A DNA stretch of 64,000 bases, from the NCBI GenBank assembly GCA_937995655.1, contig CALKJI010000013.1, positions 53,782 through 117,781 of the forward strand, in the 5' to 3' direction. The stretch is from an uncultured Pseudothermotoga sp. GTDB lineage: Bacteria > Thermotogota > Thermotogae > Thermotogales > DSM-5069. The stretch's first letter is position 1, and every line of letters starts with the position of its first letter. Shown in pieces: positions 36,602-44,677 of this stretch. Below the pieces are notes generated by a model. The model was not told the origin of the DNA. It worked only from the letters and a program-made list of their open reading frames with translations, and searched no databases. A program made the position numbers and the translations under genes.

Positions 36602-37969
36602 TCACCCCCTTGTTAGGATTTGCGACAATCGCTTGAAGACCAATCCCATCACCAACGGTGTTAAGGAATAGGTGATGACATGATCTTTGTCTATAAAATT
36701 CTCTGCTAAATGCGGATTACGAGTGATTACATAAATTACTTTGAATTTCTCGGAAAGTTTTCTGTGTAGAACAACTTCTTCAGGGGTCAGATCTATTATC
36801 AAATCCACTACAGTTTCACTCTCATGGACAGAATCAATCTGATTGAAACGAATTACCTCAGCGCCCAAAATTTTTCTCGCTTGCGTTGTAATGATGGGGA
36901 TATATGAGGATGACACATCTGCTTTTGTGTACAAAGCCCAATCAGGGAGAACAACAGCTACAGATTTACAATTAGACTTTTTGACATTGAAGACCACAGC
37001 TTTTTGAATCGCTTCAAAAATTGAAGTAATATTACTCTCTACTCTTTTACTGAAACGACTGATTCTTTCAATGCTCCTATTTACAAAGGACTTAGAAACT
37101 CTTCCACAAGCCAAAACATTCTCAAGAGTTTCTGAGTAGATCTTTAGATTTCTTGGATCTGAAAGGATCAGCATGTCACCAGAAGCGTTGAAGAAATCAG
37201 TTACCACATTCAAAGGGCTATATTTGTTCGATAGGGCTTTCATCTCAACCGCATCGCTTAGAATGAGTCCGTTATATCCCAGTTCTTCTCTGAGGAGTTG
37301 TCTTATCATCTTTTCGGAAATAGAGGCAGGTTTGTCATCGATTGCTTTGTAGATAACATGTGAAAGCATTATAGAATCAACATCGTTTTGAATTGCTACT
37401 TTGAATGGATAAAGATCGCTTTCAAGTTCATCCAGAGAGGCATTGACCACGCTCAAGTCTTCGTGACTATCTTGACAACTCCTGCCGTGACCGGGAAAGT
37501 GTTTTGCACAGGAATATAAACCAGCCCTTCTGTATCCGTGAATCGCTGCCCTTCCCATTTGTGCCACCACTTGTGGGTCACTTCCATAACTTCTGTAACC
37601 AATCACTGGATTCGTTTCGAAAAACAACAAATCCAAGACCGGTGCAAAAACCATGTTTATTCCAAGGTCTTTCATGAACTTTCCAGCCATAGTGCAATAA
37701 TTTTGCACATAAGAGGGCTCAAGTCTACCGAACAAAAGATTACCAGGCGATGGGGGAACGAATGGAATTACTTCGATCTGTCCGCCCTCGTGATCTGTCG
37801 ACAACAGAATGTTTTTTCCTTCAGTCCTGTAGATTATTTCAAAGAATTCAGATGGATCTTCGAAGATCTTTGGGTACAGAAGTACACCACCAATATCTTT
37901 GTTGTTCAGATAGTTGTACTCTTCAAGGTTCGATACACCACAGAAGAATAATCTTTCAAGTTCTTTCAT
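36602..37969 (-). CDS. Glycoside hydrolase family 3, beta-N-acetylhexosaminidase-like (NagZ-like)
   Basis: A 455-residue GH3 enzyme. The NagZ-type motif KHFPGHGRSCQDSHEDLSV (near residue 155) supplies the Asp-His dyad, and the nucleophile Asp lies in LILSDAVEMKAL near 247. An additional C-terminal domain of about 130 residues follows the barrel, as in two-domain GH3 hexosaminidases. No signal peptide, so it acts in the cytoplasm on imported oligosaccharides. ATG 37969 is preferred over GTG 37978 because GAGGGTG precedes it. Confidence 0.88.
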   Translation of the reverse strand: MKELERLFFCGVSNLEEYNYLNNKDIGGVLLYPKIFEDPSEFFEIIYRTEGKNILLSTDHEGGQIEVIPFVPPSPGNLLFGRLEPSYVQNYCTMAGKFMKDLGINMVFAPVLDLLFFETNPVIGYRSYGSDPQVVAQMGRAAIHGYRRAGLYSCAKHFPGHGRSCQDSHEDLSVVNASLDELESDLYPFKVAIQNDVDSIMLSHVIYKAIDDKPASISEKMIRQLLREELGYNGLILSDAVEMKALSNKYSPLNVVTDFFNASGDMLILSDPRNLKIYSETLENVLACGRVSKSFVNRSIERISRFSKRVESNITSIFEAIQKAVVFNVKKSNCKSVAVVLPDWALYTKADVSSSYIPIITTQARKILGAEVIRFNQIDSVHESETVVDLIIDLTPEEVVLHRKLSEKFKVIYVITRNPHLAENFIDKDHVITYSLTPLVMGLVFKRLSQILTRG

Positions 37970-37971
37970 CG

Positions 37972-39021
37972 TCAACACCCTCTGTTCTGTATGACAAAGT
38001 TGGCAAAATCAAGATCATTGAAAAATCTCTTAAGAAAAGCTATTACAGACCCAAAGGCGACTGTCTTTGAACCATTCTTGTCAAGTTCCCAATTGATCTT
38101 CTTGATTCTTCTCAACGTGACTTGTTTTTCCACTCTGTTGATGATGTCTTGAATGATCGTATTATCAAGCAAATAGAAATCGCCACCAAGGATGAAAAGC
38201 TCAGGATCAACGAAATTCACTGCAGTGGCTATTTTGAAAGATATGTGTTGTTTGAATTCATCGAGAGTTTCTTGATCTCTGAAAAGCACTTTTCTATTCC
38301 TCTCTAAATCTTCAATGGTCAGTCCCTGCAAGCCAGTCAGTGGTACGCCTTCTCCGAGCTCGCCCGCAGAATTGTTGCTTCCTTCGTACAGTGAACCGTT
38401 GATCACTATCCCTGCACCGAGGCCAACCGGTTTTGAGAGATCGTATGGAATCGTGAAAAGAAAGTACACAATATTTTTTGCATCGTTCAAATAGCATGCA
38501 GCTGCCGCGTTTGCGTCGTTTAAGACCATAGATGGCATTCCTGTAAGCTGATTGATGGAGCAATCTCTAAGGCACAGTGCCTGAGAAAAGATAATCTGAC
38601 CCTTTGATGAGTCTATCAGGCCAGGCACCGCGATGGAAACAGCATTGGAATCTTTGTTCCCATTGATTATTTCACAGAGTATTCTTTCAAAATTTTCAGA
38701 GCTTACGTTTACGGTCTTCTTTTGAGCTGAGTATTGACGGCCAGTGAAGTCAACCCGAACTAGACAAATTTCTCCCTGTTCTATGGACAAACCGATTATT
38801 TTTAACCATTCCGGATTCAGTGATAATAATCGAGACTTTCGGCCACCCGAACTGCTTGCAGGCAAGTAGTCTTTGACAATGACAATGCCGCATTCCAAGA
38901 GAAATCTAAGATTTCTGGAGATCGTTGAATCGTCAACACCAAGTTCATTTCCAATGCTCTGTGCAGTTGAAGGATTCGTGCTGAGTGATCTGAGTATTCT
39001 ATGCTGAAGTGGGTTGATCAC
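37972..39021 (-). CDS. ROK-family transcriptional regulator (NagC/XylR-like)
   Basis: A 349-residue regulator with an N-terminal winged helix (NPLQHRILRSLSTNPSTAQSIGNELGVDDSTISRNLRFL) and a ROK domain (GAGIVINGSLYEGSNNSAGELGE). The usual ROK zinc motif CxCGxxGC is not seen; the region after AGELGE reads GVPLTGLQG, so the zinc site seems lost. It probably senses a sugar and controls its own operon. GTG 39021 is chosen because of GGAGGTGA four bases upstream, although the frame is open to 39063. A nested palindrome overlaps its promoter. Confidence 0.9.
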   Translation of the reverse strand: MINPLQHRILRSLSTNPSTAQSIGNELGVDDSTISRNLRFLLECGIVIVKDYLPASSSGGRKSRLLSLNPEWLKIIGLSIEQGEICLVRVDFTGRQYSAQKKTVNVSSENFERILCEIINGNKDSNAVSIAVPGLIDSSKGQIIFSQALCLRDCSINQLTGMPSMVLNDANAAAACYLNDAKNIVYFLFTIPYDLSKPVGLGAGIVINGSLYEGSNNSAGELGEGVPLTGLQGLTIEDLERNRKVLFRDQETLDEFKQHISFKIATAVNFVDPELFILGGDFYLLDNTIIQDIINRVEKQVTLRRIKKINWELDKNGSKTVAFGSVIAFLKRFFNDLDFANFVIQNRGC

Positions 39022-39035
39022 AAACTCACCTCCAC

Positions 39036-39060
39036 TTAGTTGATTGCATCCTGCAACTAA
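39036..39060. promoter_or_regulatory. Candidate ROK operator
   Basis: TTAGTTG (39036-39042) and CAACTAA (39054-39060) form a 7-bp inverted repeat. Nested within it is TTGCA-TCC-TGCAA (39044-39056). The site lies just after the -10 region of the regulator's promoter, where a bound repressor would block transcription. Confidence 0.5.
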
Positions 39061-39088
39061 CATATCAAAATCAATACTACAAAGTCAA
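39059..39088 (-). promoter_or_regulatory. Promoter of the ROK-GH3-ABC operon
   Basis: Minus-strand TTGACT (39088-39083), 18-base spacer, TATGTT (39064-39059). The -10 element touches the operator-like palindrome. The distance to the GTG start is about 38 bases. Confidence 0.55.
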
Positions 39089-39296
39089 AGGGAATCAACA
39101 CCCGTATCTTCCAAAAGAACAGAACGAATACTCTTTAGCATCCAATTTCTCTTTTTTTCTTACCGTTGCTTGCAATTTCTCATTTTTTATTGGAGAGGTA
39201 TGCAGAGGGCACCGGCCTTTTTTCGTTGCTATGGGGAAATATATAATTTGCAGAAAAAGCTTTGTGCTTTGTCCTGCAATCAGTGACAAAGGTAGA

Positions 39297-39923
39297 TCAC
39301 TTTGGTATGTATAAGGAAAAGTCTGTTTCCAAATTGTTCACTCTAGCATCTTTCCAGGTAACTATTTTTGTTGGGTGTTGTTTTGTTCCCACACCGTAAA
39401 CCAAGAAACACACCATACCGGGTTTCCCCAGGACGATTGTACAGTCTCTAGGTACTTGAATGGAATATTGTGTCTGAATAGATGGGCCTTTAAAATAGTA
39501 AAACTTATAAGGTGCTAATCCCGGCTTGAGTTCCCTTGAAAAATAGACAGTATCTCCCTTCCTGAAAGTGACCCAAACATTCTCTTGACCCATCACAAAA
39601 ATTCTTATATAACCCGTTGTTGGATCATCATATATCTCTTCAATAATTCTTTCCAGATCTGTGGCTGTGTTTGAAAGAAAGTTCGCAGCAGAAATATATT
39701 TGTCAATTGTTGAGTTTGGACCTAAAGAGTTTTCCAACCTCGATATTCTTTCACTCAAGACACTTATCTTCTTGTTGAGACTTTCAAATAATGCTTCTTG
39801 ATTCTTTCTTTGCCTGACGTAGTACAAGAACGAAAATGCAGACAGAGCAAGGCCACTGATCAGAGCAACGATGAACAAGAAAACAAGGAAACTCACCAGA
39901 AATTCACTCTTTTTTCTTACCAC
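39297..39923 (-). CDS. Membrane-anchored protein with coiled coil and RodZ-like C-terminal domain
   Basis: A 208-residue protein not assigned to a family with certainty. One membrane helix (about 9-34), a coiled coil (about 38-68) and a beta-rich extracytoplasmic part (about 103-208) are visible. The stretch YIRIFVMGQENVWVTFRKGDTVYFSRELKPG resembles the C-terminal domain of RodZ (DUF4115). It overlaps the rodA end by 7 bp, so a cell-shape role with RodA is plausible. There is no N-terminal helix-turn-helix as in true RodZ. Confidence 0.75.
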   Translation of the reverse strand: MVRKKSEFLVSFLVFLFIVALISGLALSAFSFLYYVRQRKNQEALFESLNKKISVLSERISRLENSLGPNSTIDKYISAANFLSNTATDLERIIEEIYDDPTTGYIRIFVMGQENVWVTFRKGDTVYFSRELKPGLAPYKFYYFKGPSIQTQYSIQVPRDCTIVLGKPGMVCFLVYGVGTKQHPTKIVTWKDARVNNLETDFSLYIPK

Positions 39924-41011
39924 AGTTGACCTCCTTCCATTTCCCTGCCAGCTTTACCTACTGCATAGGATTTTTCGACTATGCCAAGCTGTATACAAAA
40001 GAAAAGAGTCGAAGAACCCCCATAACTTATGAAAGGTAAAGGAATACCAGTAACTGGCATCAATCCCATGGTCATACCTATGTTCACAAATACCTGTAGA
40101 ACAAAGATAGCCATAACACCGACATCTACCAGTCGCCAAAACTCATTCTTTGCAAGTCTTATGGCATTGGCTATCCTGAAAGTCAACAAAGCATACAACA
40201 CCACACAGATACTCATGCCCAAAAAACCGAATTCTTCACCAATGACAGACATTATGAAATCTGTATGATTTTTTGGTACATATCTCCAAGTGGTTGAAGG
40301 ACCTTTCAGATAACCTCTGCCCAATAGGCCTCCAGAGCCAATTGTATGAAGAGATTGAATAACATTGTAAGCACTGCTCTGCCTATACATCGAGGGAGAA
40401 AGAAATGAGGAAATCCTTTCCCTTTGATAGTCTTTGAGACCAAAGAAATATAATAATATCGTCAGTGCAACGAAAAAAATCAAGACTGTAAGAATAAGCT
40501 TCATGGAAACTCTTGAGCAAAAGATTATTGTAAACCACAGCATAATCAGCAGGATCGCTGTGCCAAGATCTGGCTCGATCGCTACAAGCACGGCAAGTAT
40601 GCCAACAGTTAGAAACGAGAAAAATATGCGTCTTGCTGAAACTTTCATCAACATCGTAGCAGTGATAAGAATTACACACATCTTTGCAAGTTCTGAAGGC
40701 TGAAAATACCCTATCTTCAAATCAAACCAGCGCCGGGCACCACCAGATATCGTTCCAAAGAAGAGAACAAGCGTCAAACTGATCAAACAGAACACATACA
40801 AAACCCAAGAAAGTCTGTGTAGATCCCTTTCTCTAAGTAACAACGTTAAAAAGAGTGCGGCTAAACCCAGTATATCCCACACAATTTGCTTCCTAACAAA
40901 GACATTTCCATAATCTCTGGTGGCACTGTATATAGCAAGAAGGCCTATGACCATGAGAAAAGCTACTATTATAGGTATGAACATATCAATTCTTCTGTTT
41001 TCCCAGGGCAT
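39917..41011 (-). CDS. rodA: RodA, SEDS-family peptidoglycan polymerase
   Basis: A 364-residue polytopic SEDS protein that polymerises lipid II during elongation. Hallmarks are GGARRWFDLKIGYFQPSELAKM near residue 92, the central loop with VIQSLHTIGSGGLLGRGYLKGPSTTWRYVPKNHTDFIMSVIGEEFGFLG, and the C-terminal GIPLPFISYGGSS. RodA rather than FtsW is chosen from its length and the ttuA-rodA-RodZ-like context. Its start overlaps ttuA by 26 bp. Confidence 0.95.
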   Translation of the reverse strand: MPWENRRIDMFIPIIVAFLMVIGLLAIYSATRDYGNVFVRKQIVWDILGLAALFLTLLLRERDLHRLSWVLYVFCLISLTLVLFFGTISGGARRWFDLKIGYFQPSELAKMCVILITATMLMKVSARRIFFSFLTVGILAVLVAIEPDLGTAILLIMLWFTIIFCSRVSMKLILTVLIFFVALTILLYFFGLKDYQRERISSFLSPSMYRQSSAYNVIQSLHTIGSGGLLGRGYLKGPSTTWRYVPKNHTDFIMSVIGEEFGFLGMSICVVLYALLTFRIANAIRLAKNEFWRLVDVGVMAIFVLQVFVNIGMTMGLMPVTGIPLPFISYGGSSTLFFCIQLGIVEKSYAVGKAGREMEGGQLW

Positions 41012-41888
41012 CTTCTACCCTCTCTTTCATTCTGCAAAAACTACATTTTTCAGAGGTAGTTGGATAACCACAAAGGGGACAATCTCTCAGCTGTACTGTA
41101 TTGTCTTTGAAAAACTCTAATCTCTGAAATTGTTTGTAGAACCTGAGTTTTGTTCCAGGTTGATCTATTTCAAGATCATTGAGAGCCTTCTTGTATTTTA
41201 GAGAACTGGCATCTTTGGAAAAGGGACATCTTTCGCTCTCAAAGGGTATTTCATTTAGCAGTGCATATATGTATATCTCTTTTTCTGTCAACCAAACCAA
41301 TGGTTTTGCCTTTGCTACTAGTTTTTCATGTGTCCTTCGCATGAATGGGGTTTGTCTGTGCAAATATCCCATATTCCAATTTAGGACATTACCCAACAAA
41401 AAAGAGACCTCATCATCAAGGTTATGACCAGTCGCTACAACATCATATCCATTTTCATAAGCCATCTTGTTCATCAGGTACCTTCTGATATTTCCACAAA
41501 CTGAGCAGGTCGGTCTTTTGATCAATCGAGCTACTTGAGGTGCTGTAAATCCATCAAGATAATCTTTTATGTCCACAAACTTCAGTTGGGAACTTATCCC
41601 TTTTGCAAACTCTTGAAGGGAATCAATTTGAAGATTCGTAGTACCAACATCTATAACCAAGCCATCGGTTTTATATCCGAGCTTACTTAAAACATACCAC
41701 AAAGTCATACTGTCTTTACCACCAGAGACAGCTACAAGTATCTTGTCGTTTTTCTCAAACATCGAATATTCAGCTATGGTTTTTTCAACACGCCTTTCAA
41801 AGTAATCAAAAAAGTGCTCTTTACAATAAGCTGCATTGTGCTGACGAAGATGTACTACTGCGGTCTTGGAACATTTCTTACACTTCAT
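40986..41888 (-). CDS. ttuA: tRNA 2-thiolation enzyme TtuA
   Basis: A 300-residue adenylating thiolase that makes 2-thio-ribothymidine at tRNA position 54, a heat-stabilising modification. Two zinc fingers are visible (Cys3, Cys6, Cys22, His25; Cys270, Cys273, Cys282, Cys285). The PP-loop is VSGGKDS (54-60), and the catalytic Cys128, Cys131 and Cys221 that hold the Fe-S cluster are present (PTCSVCG, SERCPFS). This full set separates it from TtcA. It fits a thermophile. Confidence 0.93.
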   Translation of the reverse strand: MKCKKCSKTAVVHLRQHNAAYCKEHFFDYFERRVEKTIAEYSMFEKNDKILVAVSGGKDSMTLWYVLSKLGYKTDGLVIDVGTTNLQIDSLQEFAKGISSQLKFVDIKDYLDGFTAPQVARLIKRPTCSVCGNIRRYLMNKMAYENGYDVVATGHNLDDEVSFLLGNVLNWNMGYLHRQTPFMRRTHEKLVAKAKPLVWLTEKEIYIYALLNEIPFESERCPFSKDASSLKYKKALNDLEIDQPGTKLRFYKQFQRLEFFKDNTVQLRDCPLCGYPTTSEKCSFCRMKERVEDALGKQKN

Positions 41889-41962
41889 CGACTAACCTCC
41901 TAGAAACCTTTCACAAAAGAATTCTATCATTATGTGGTTTAATTTAATATGGTGAGAAGATC

Positions 41963-42760
41963 ATGTTCATTAATATAGCTGGAACCAGTAAGGTTAGTTT
42001 GGTTTTGAGTAAAGTACTCATCAAGAAAGATTTCTCAGTAGGATATATTGTTTCACGATCAAGAGAGAAGGCAACAAAATTTGTACAACAAATTGGTCAA
42101 GGTATGCCGGTTACTTATGATGAAGATTTTTCTTTGAGAGATATCGTTTTCTTATCTGTTCCAGACAGTATGATAGGCCTGATCTATTCAAGACTCAGAA
42201 AGAAAATGAGTAATAACGTGAATATCTATCACTTCAGTGGTTTTTTATCGTCTGAAATTTTTGAAGACGCTGATGAACAAGGGTGGGGAAGAGGATCGAT
42301 TCATCCGAATCTCTCTTTTGCCAGTGAGAAAATCGCTCTCAAAGCAGTCAAAAAGTGTTGTTTTGGGATCGAAGGAAATGAGAAAGGCCTTGAGCTTGCA
42401 AGAAAGATAGTTCAACAGATATCCAATTGCTGGGTTGAAATACCTAAGCAAGCAAAGATAGCTTATCATTTGGCCGCCGTATTAGCATCTAATTTCACTG
42501 TTGGGCTTGCTTATCTGGCAGAAAGATTGTACGATCTGTATGGCATTGATGGCTTTGAAAAGATCATACCACCTTTGATGTTTAACACCTCAAAAAATAT
42601 ATCAGTTTTGGGTGTCAAAGCTTCTTTGACAGGTCCAGTCGCAAGAGGTGATTGGTCTGTTGTAGAAAGCGAAAGAAAGCTTTTTGAAGATTGTTTTCAG
42701 CAGCACGCCGATTTATATATGAGCATGATAAGAGTATTGAAAGAAATTAAAGAGGGGTGA
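41963..42760 (+). CDS. Rossmann-like DUF2520 protein adjacent to panB
   Basis: A 265-residue protein with an N-terminal Rossmann-like half (MFINIAGTSKVSLVLSKVLIKK, then IVFLSVPDSMIG) and an alpha-helical C-terminal half (DUF2520) with YHLAAVLASNFTVGLAYLAERL and LTGPVARGDW. The fold resembles 6-phosphogluconate dehydrogenase-type reductases such as ketopantoate reductase. It lies 4 bp before panB, so it may reduce ketopantoate in pantothenate synthesis; this is inference from context. I recall T. maritima having the same pair. Confidence 0.82.
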   Translation: MFINIAGTSKVSLVLSKVLIKKDFSVGYIVSRSREKATKFVQQIGQGMPVTYDEDFSLRDIVFLSVPDSMIGLIYSRLRKKMSNNVNIYHFSGFLSSEIFEDADEQGWGRGSIHPNLSFASEKIALKAVKKCCFGIEGNEKGLELARKIVQQISNCWVEIPKQAKIAYHLAAVLASNFTVGLAYLAERLYDLYGIDGFEKIIPPLMFNTSKNISVLGVKASLTGPVARGDWSVVESERKLFEDCFQQHADLYMSMIRVLKEIKEG

Positions 42761-42764
42761 GAAA

Positions 42765-43562
42765 ATGAACGTTCAGAAATTTATATCAATGAAAGGAAAA
42801 CAACCTATTGTCATGATAACCGCTTATGATGCACCATTTGCCAATATAGTCCATCAGTCAGGTATTGATGCTATCTTGGTAGGAGATTCACTGGCAAACA
42901 ACGTCCTTGGTTATTTTGATACATTACCAGCAACGATGGAAGATATGATCCGTCACACTCAAGCTGTGAGAAGAGGCGCACCTGAGGCATTCATAATAGC
43001 TGATATGCCCTTTTTATCATATCAATGTTCCACAGACGAAGCAGTGAAAAACGCCGGGAGATTCTTGAAAGAAGCGGGCGCAAACGCAGTAAAACTCGAG
43101 GGAGGTTCGTTCTATGCTTCTCTGATCGAAAGACTGATTAAGTCTGGTATACCAGTAATGGGCCATCTTGGGTTGACACCGCAATCTGTAAACGTATTTG
43201 GTGGATACAAGGTACAGGGTAAAGATGATAAGGGTGCTAAATATCTCTTGGAAGAAGCAAAAGCTCTCGAAGAGGCTGGGGTTTTCGCGATAGTTCTTGA
43301 AATGGTTGTTGAAGAAACTGCCAAGATGATCACCGAGAATCTCTCAATACCAACAATTGGTATTGGATCTGGCAGATACTGCGATGGACAAGTTTTAGTG
43401 CTTCATGATGTGCTTGGCTTGAATCCTATCTTTCTTCCAAAATTTGCAAGAAGATACGCGAATCTTTATCAAGAATCTTTGGAAGCTATCCAAAAATATG
43501 TATCAGATGTTAGAAATAGGGTTTTTCCATCTGAAGAAAATGTTTTCAAGGTTGGTGGATAA
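42765..43562 (+). CDS. panB: 3-methyl-2-oxobutanoate hydroxymethyltransferase
   Basis: A 265-residue enzyme that converts 2-oxoisovalerate to ketopantoate using methylene-tetrahydrofolate, the first step of pantothenate synthesis. Recognisable are MITAYDAPFANIVHQSGIDAILVGDSLANNVLGY, VKLEGG, MGHLGLTPQSVNVFGGYKVQG and the Mg-site region GIGSGRYCDGQVLVLHDVLGL. Length and motifs are complete. It is coupled to the upstream DUF2520 gene and is followed after 2 bp by sbcD. Confidence 0.97.
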   Translation: MNVQKFISMKGKQPIVMITAYDAPFANIVHQSGIDAILVGDSLANNVLGYFDTLPATMEDMIRHTQAVRRGAPEAFIIADMPFLSYQCSTDEAVKNAGRFLKEAGANAVKLEGGSFYASLIERLIKSGIPVMGHLGLTPQSVNVFGGYKVQGKDDKGAKYLLEEAKALEEAGVFAIVLEMVVEETAKMITENLSIPTIGIGSGRYCDGQVLVLHDVLGLNPIFLPKFARRYANLYQESLEAIQKYVSDVRNRVFPSEENVFKVGG

Positions 43563-43564
43563 CC

Positions 43565-44677
43565 TTGAAGATTCTTCACACATCTGATTGGCATCTTGGT
43601 TTGGAATCATGGACAGGTTCGAAGTCGGTTGACAGATTGGAAGAAACCAAGAGAACTTTGTTACACCTTGTAGAGATTGCTGAGCAAGAAAGAGTTCAGC
43701 TCGTCCTGATAACAGGAGATGTCTTGCACAGTAGGGTATCCCCAAAAATTGAGGCTTTGACGACACTGAGCGACATTCTTGCAAAATTTTCCAAAATTGC
43801 ACTTACGTTTCTTGTTTTGGGCAACCATGATTGGCAGGGTCTCAAAGCTTGGAAGAATCTTCCCACTAAAAACTTGACGATCGTTGATCGACCCGGACAG
43901 ATTAACTTAGAACATTTTAAACTCTTTTTCTTACCATATACAGACCCACAGAGGTTAATCGGTACATCAGAAGATTCAATAACCTTGGCAGGGGAATATC
44001 TAAATAATTTTTTGGTGAATATACGAAACCAGATAGAAGAGAACAAAATAAATATACTGGCTGGACACTTATTGATCGAAGGTTTGATTGAGTCAGATAA
44101 AGAGATTGCTTTGGGTATACAAATCAAAAAATCAGTTATTCCAACGGGATTAGACTATGTCGCACTTGGGCATATTCATAACAACTCGATGGTTCAGCAA
44201 TCTCCAATCACATGTTACGCAGGCTCGACAATTGCACTGGATTTCGGCGAGGAACGAGATATAAAAGGTGCTTTCATAATCGAGTTCAACCAGAGGAAAA
44301 CTCTCGTGCGTCGTATCGACACACCTTGTAGGAAACTCAAAACTTTCAGAATGTCTGATTATTCAGAATCTTCACTACACACCTTAGCTGGACAGTTGAA
44401 GACCTTTGATGGATATGCAAGAGTCATATTCGATAATCTACCATCAAATGAGGTCAGAAAGTATTTGATGGAAAACTTTGAATGTGTTGTTAAGGTCGAG
44501 TTCAAGAAAAATACGGAAGAAAAGGATTTTTCCTCTGTGACTCGCCAGAAAATCGACGTGATAGATCTGTATCGTAACTATGTGAAAGGAAAATTTGGTG
44601 AATTCGAAGAACCCATGGTAAAGCTGGTAGAGAAGTTGTTCAAGGAGGTTGATGAAAATCAAGCCACTCAGCCTTGA
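43565..44677 (+). CDS. sbcD: Nuclease SbcD (Mre11 subunit)
   Basis: A 370-residue metallophosphoesterase, the nuclease of the SbcCD (Mre11-Rad50) double-strand break repair complex. Phosphoesterase motifs appear in order: DWHLG (8-12), GDVLHSR near 51, GNHDW near 87, GHLLIEG near 177 and GHIHNN near 198. The C-terminal region is the DNA-capping and Rad50-binding part. It starts with TTG two bases after the panB stop and overlaps sbcC by about 26 bp. Confidence 0.95.
   Translation: MKILHTSDWHLGLESWTGSKSVDRLEETKRTLLHLVEIAEQERVQLVLITGDVLHSRVSPKIEALTTLSDILAKFSKIALTFLVLGNHDWQGLKAWKNLPTKNLTIVDRPGQINLEHFKLFFLPYTDPQRLIGTSEDSITLAGEYLNNFLVNIRNQIEENKINILAGHLLIEGLIESDKEIALGIQIKKSVIPTGLDYVALGHIHNNSMVQQSPITCYAGSTIALDFGEERDIKGAFIIEFNQRKTLVRRIDTPCRKLKTFRMSDYSESSLHTLAGQLKTFDGYARVIFDNLPSNEVRKYLMENFECVVKVEFKKNTEEKDFSSVTRQKIDVIDLYRNYVKGKFGEFEEPMVKLVEKLFKEVDENQATQP

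Noticed and set aside
39044..39286. An 80-codon plus-strand frame upstream of the ROK operon
   Set aside because: It overlaps the operator and promoter on the other strand and has no ribosome site.
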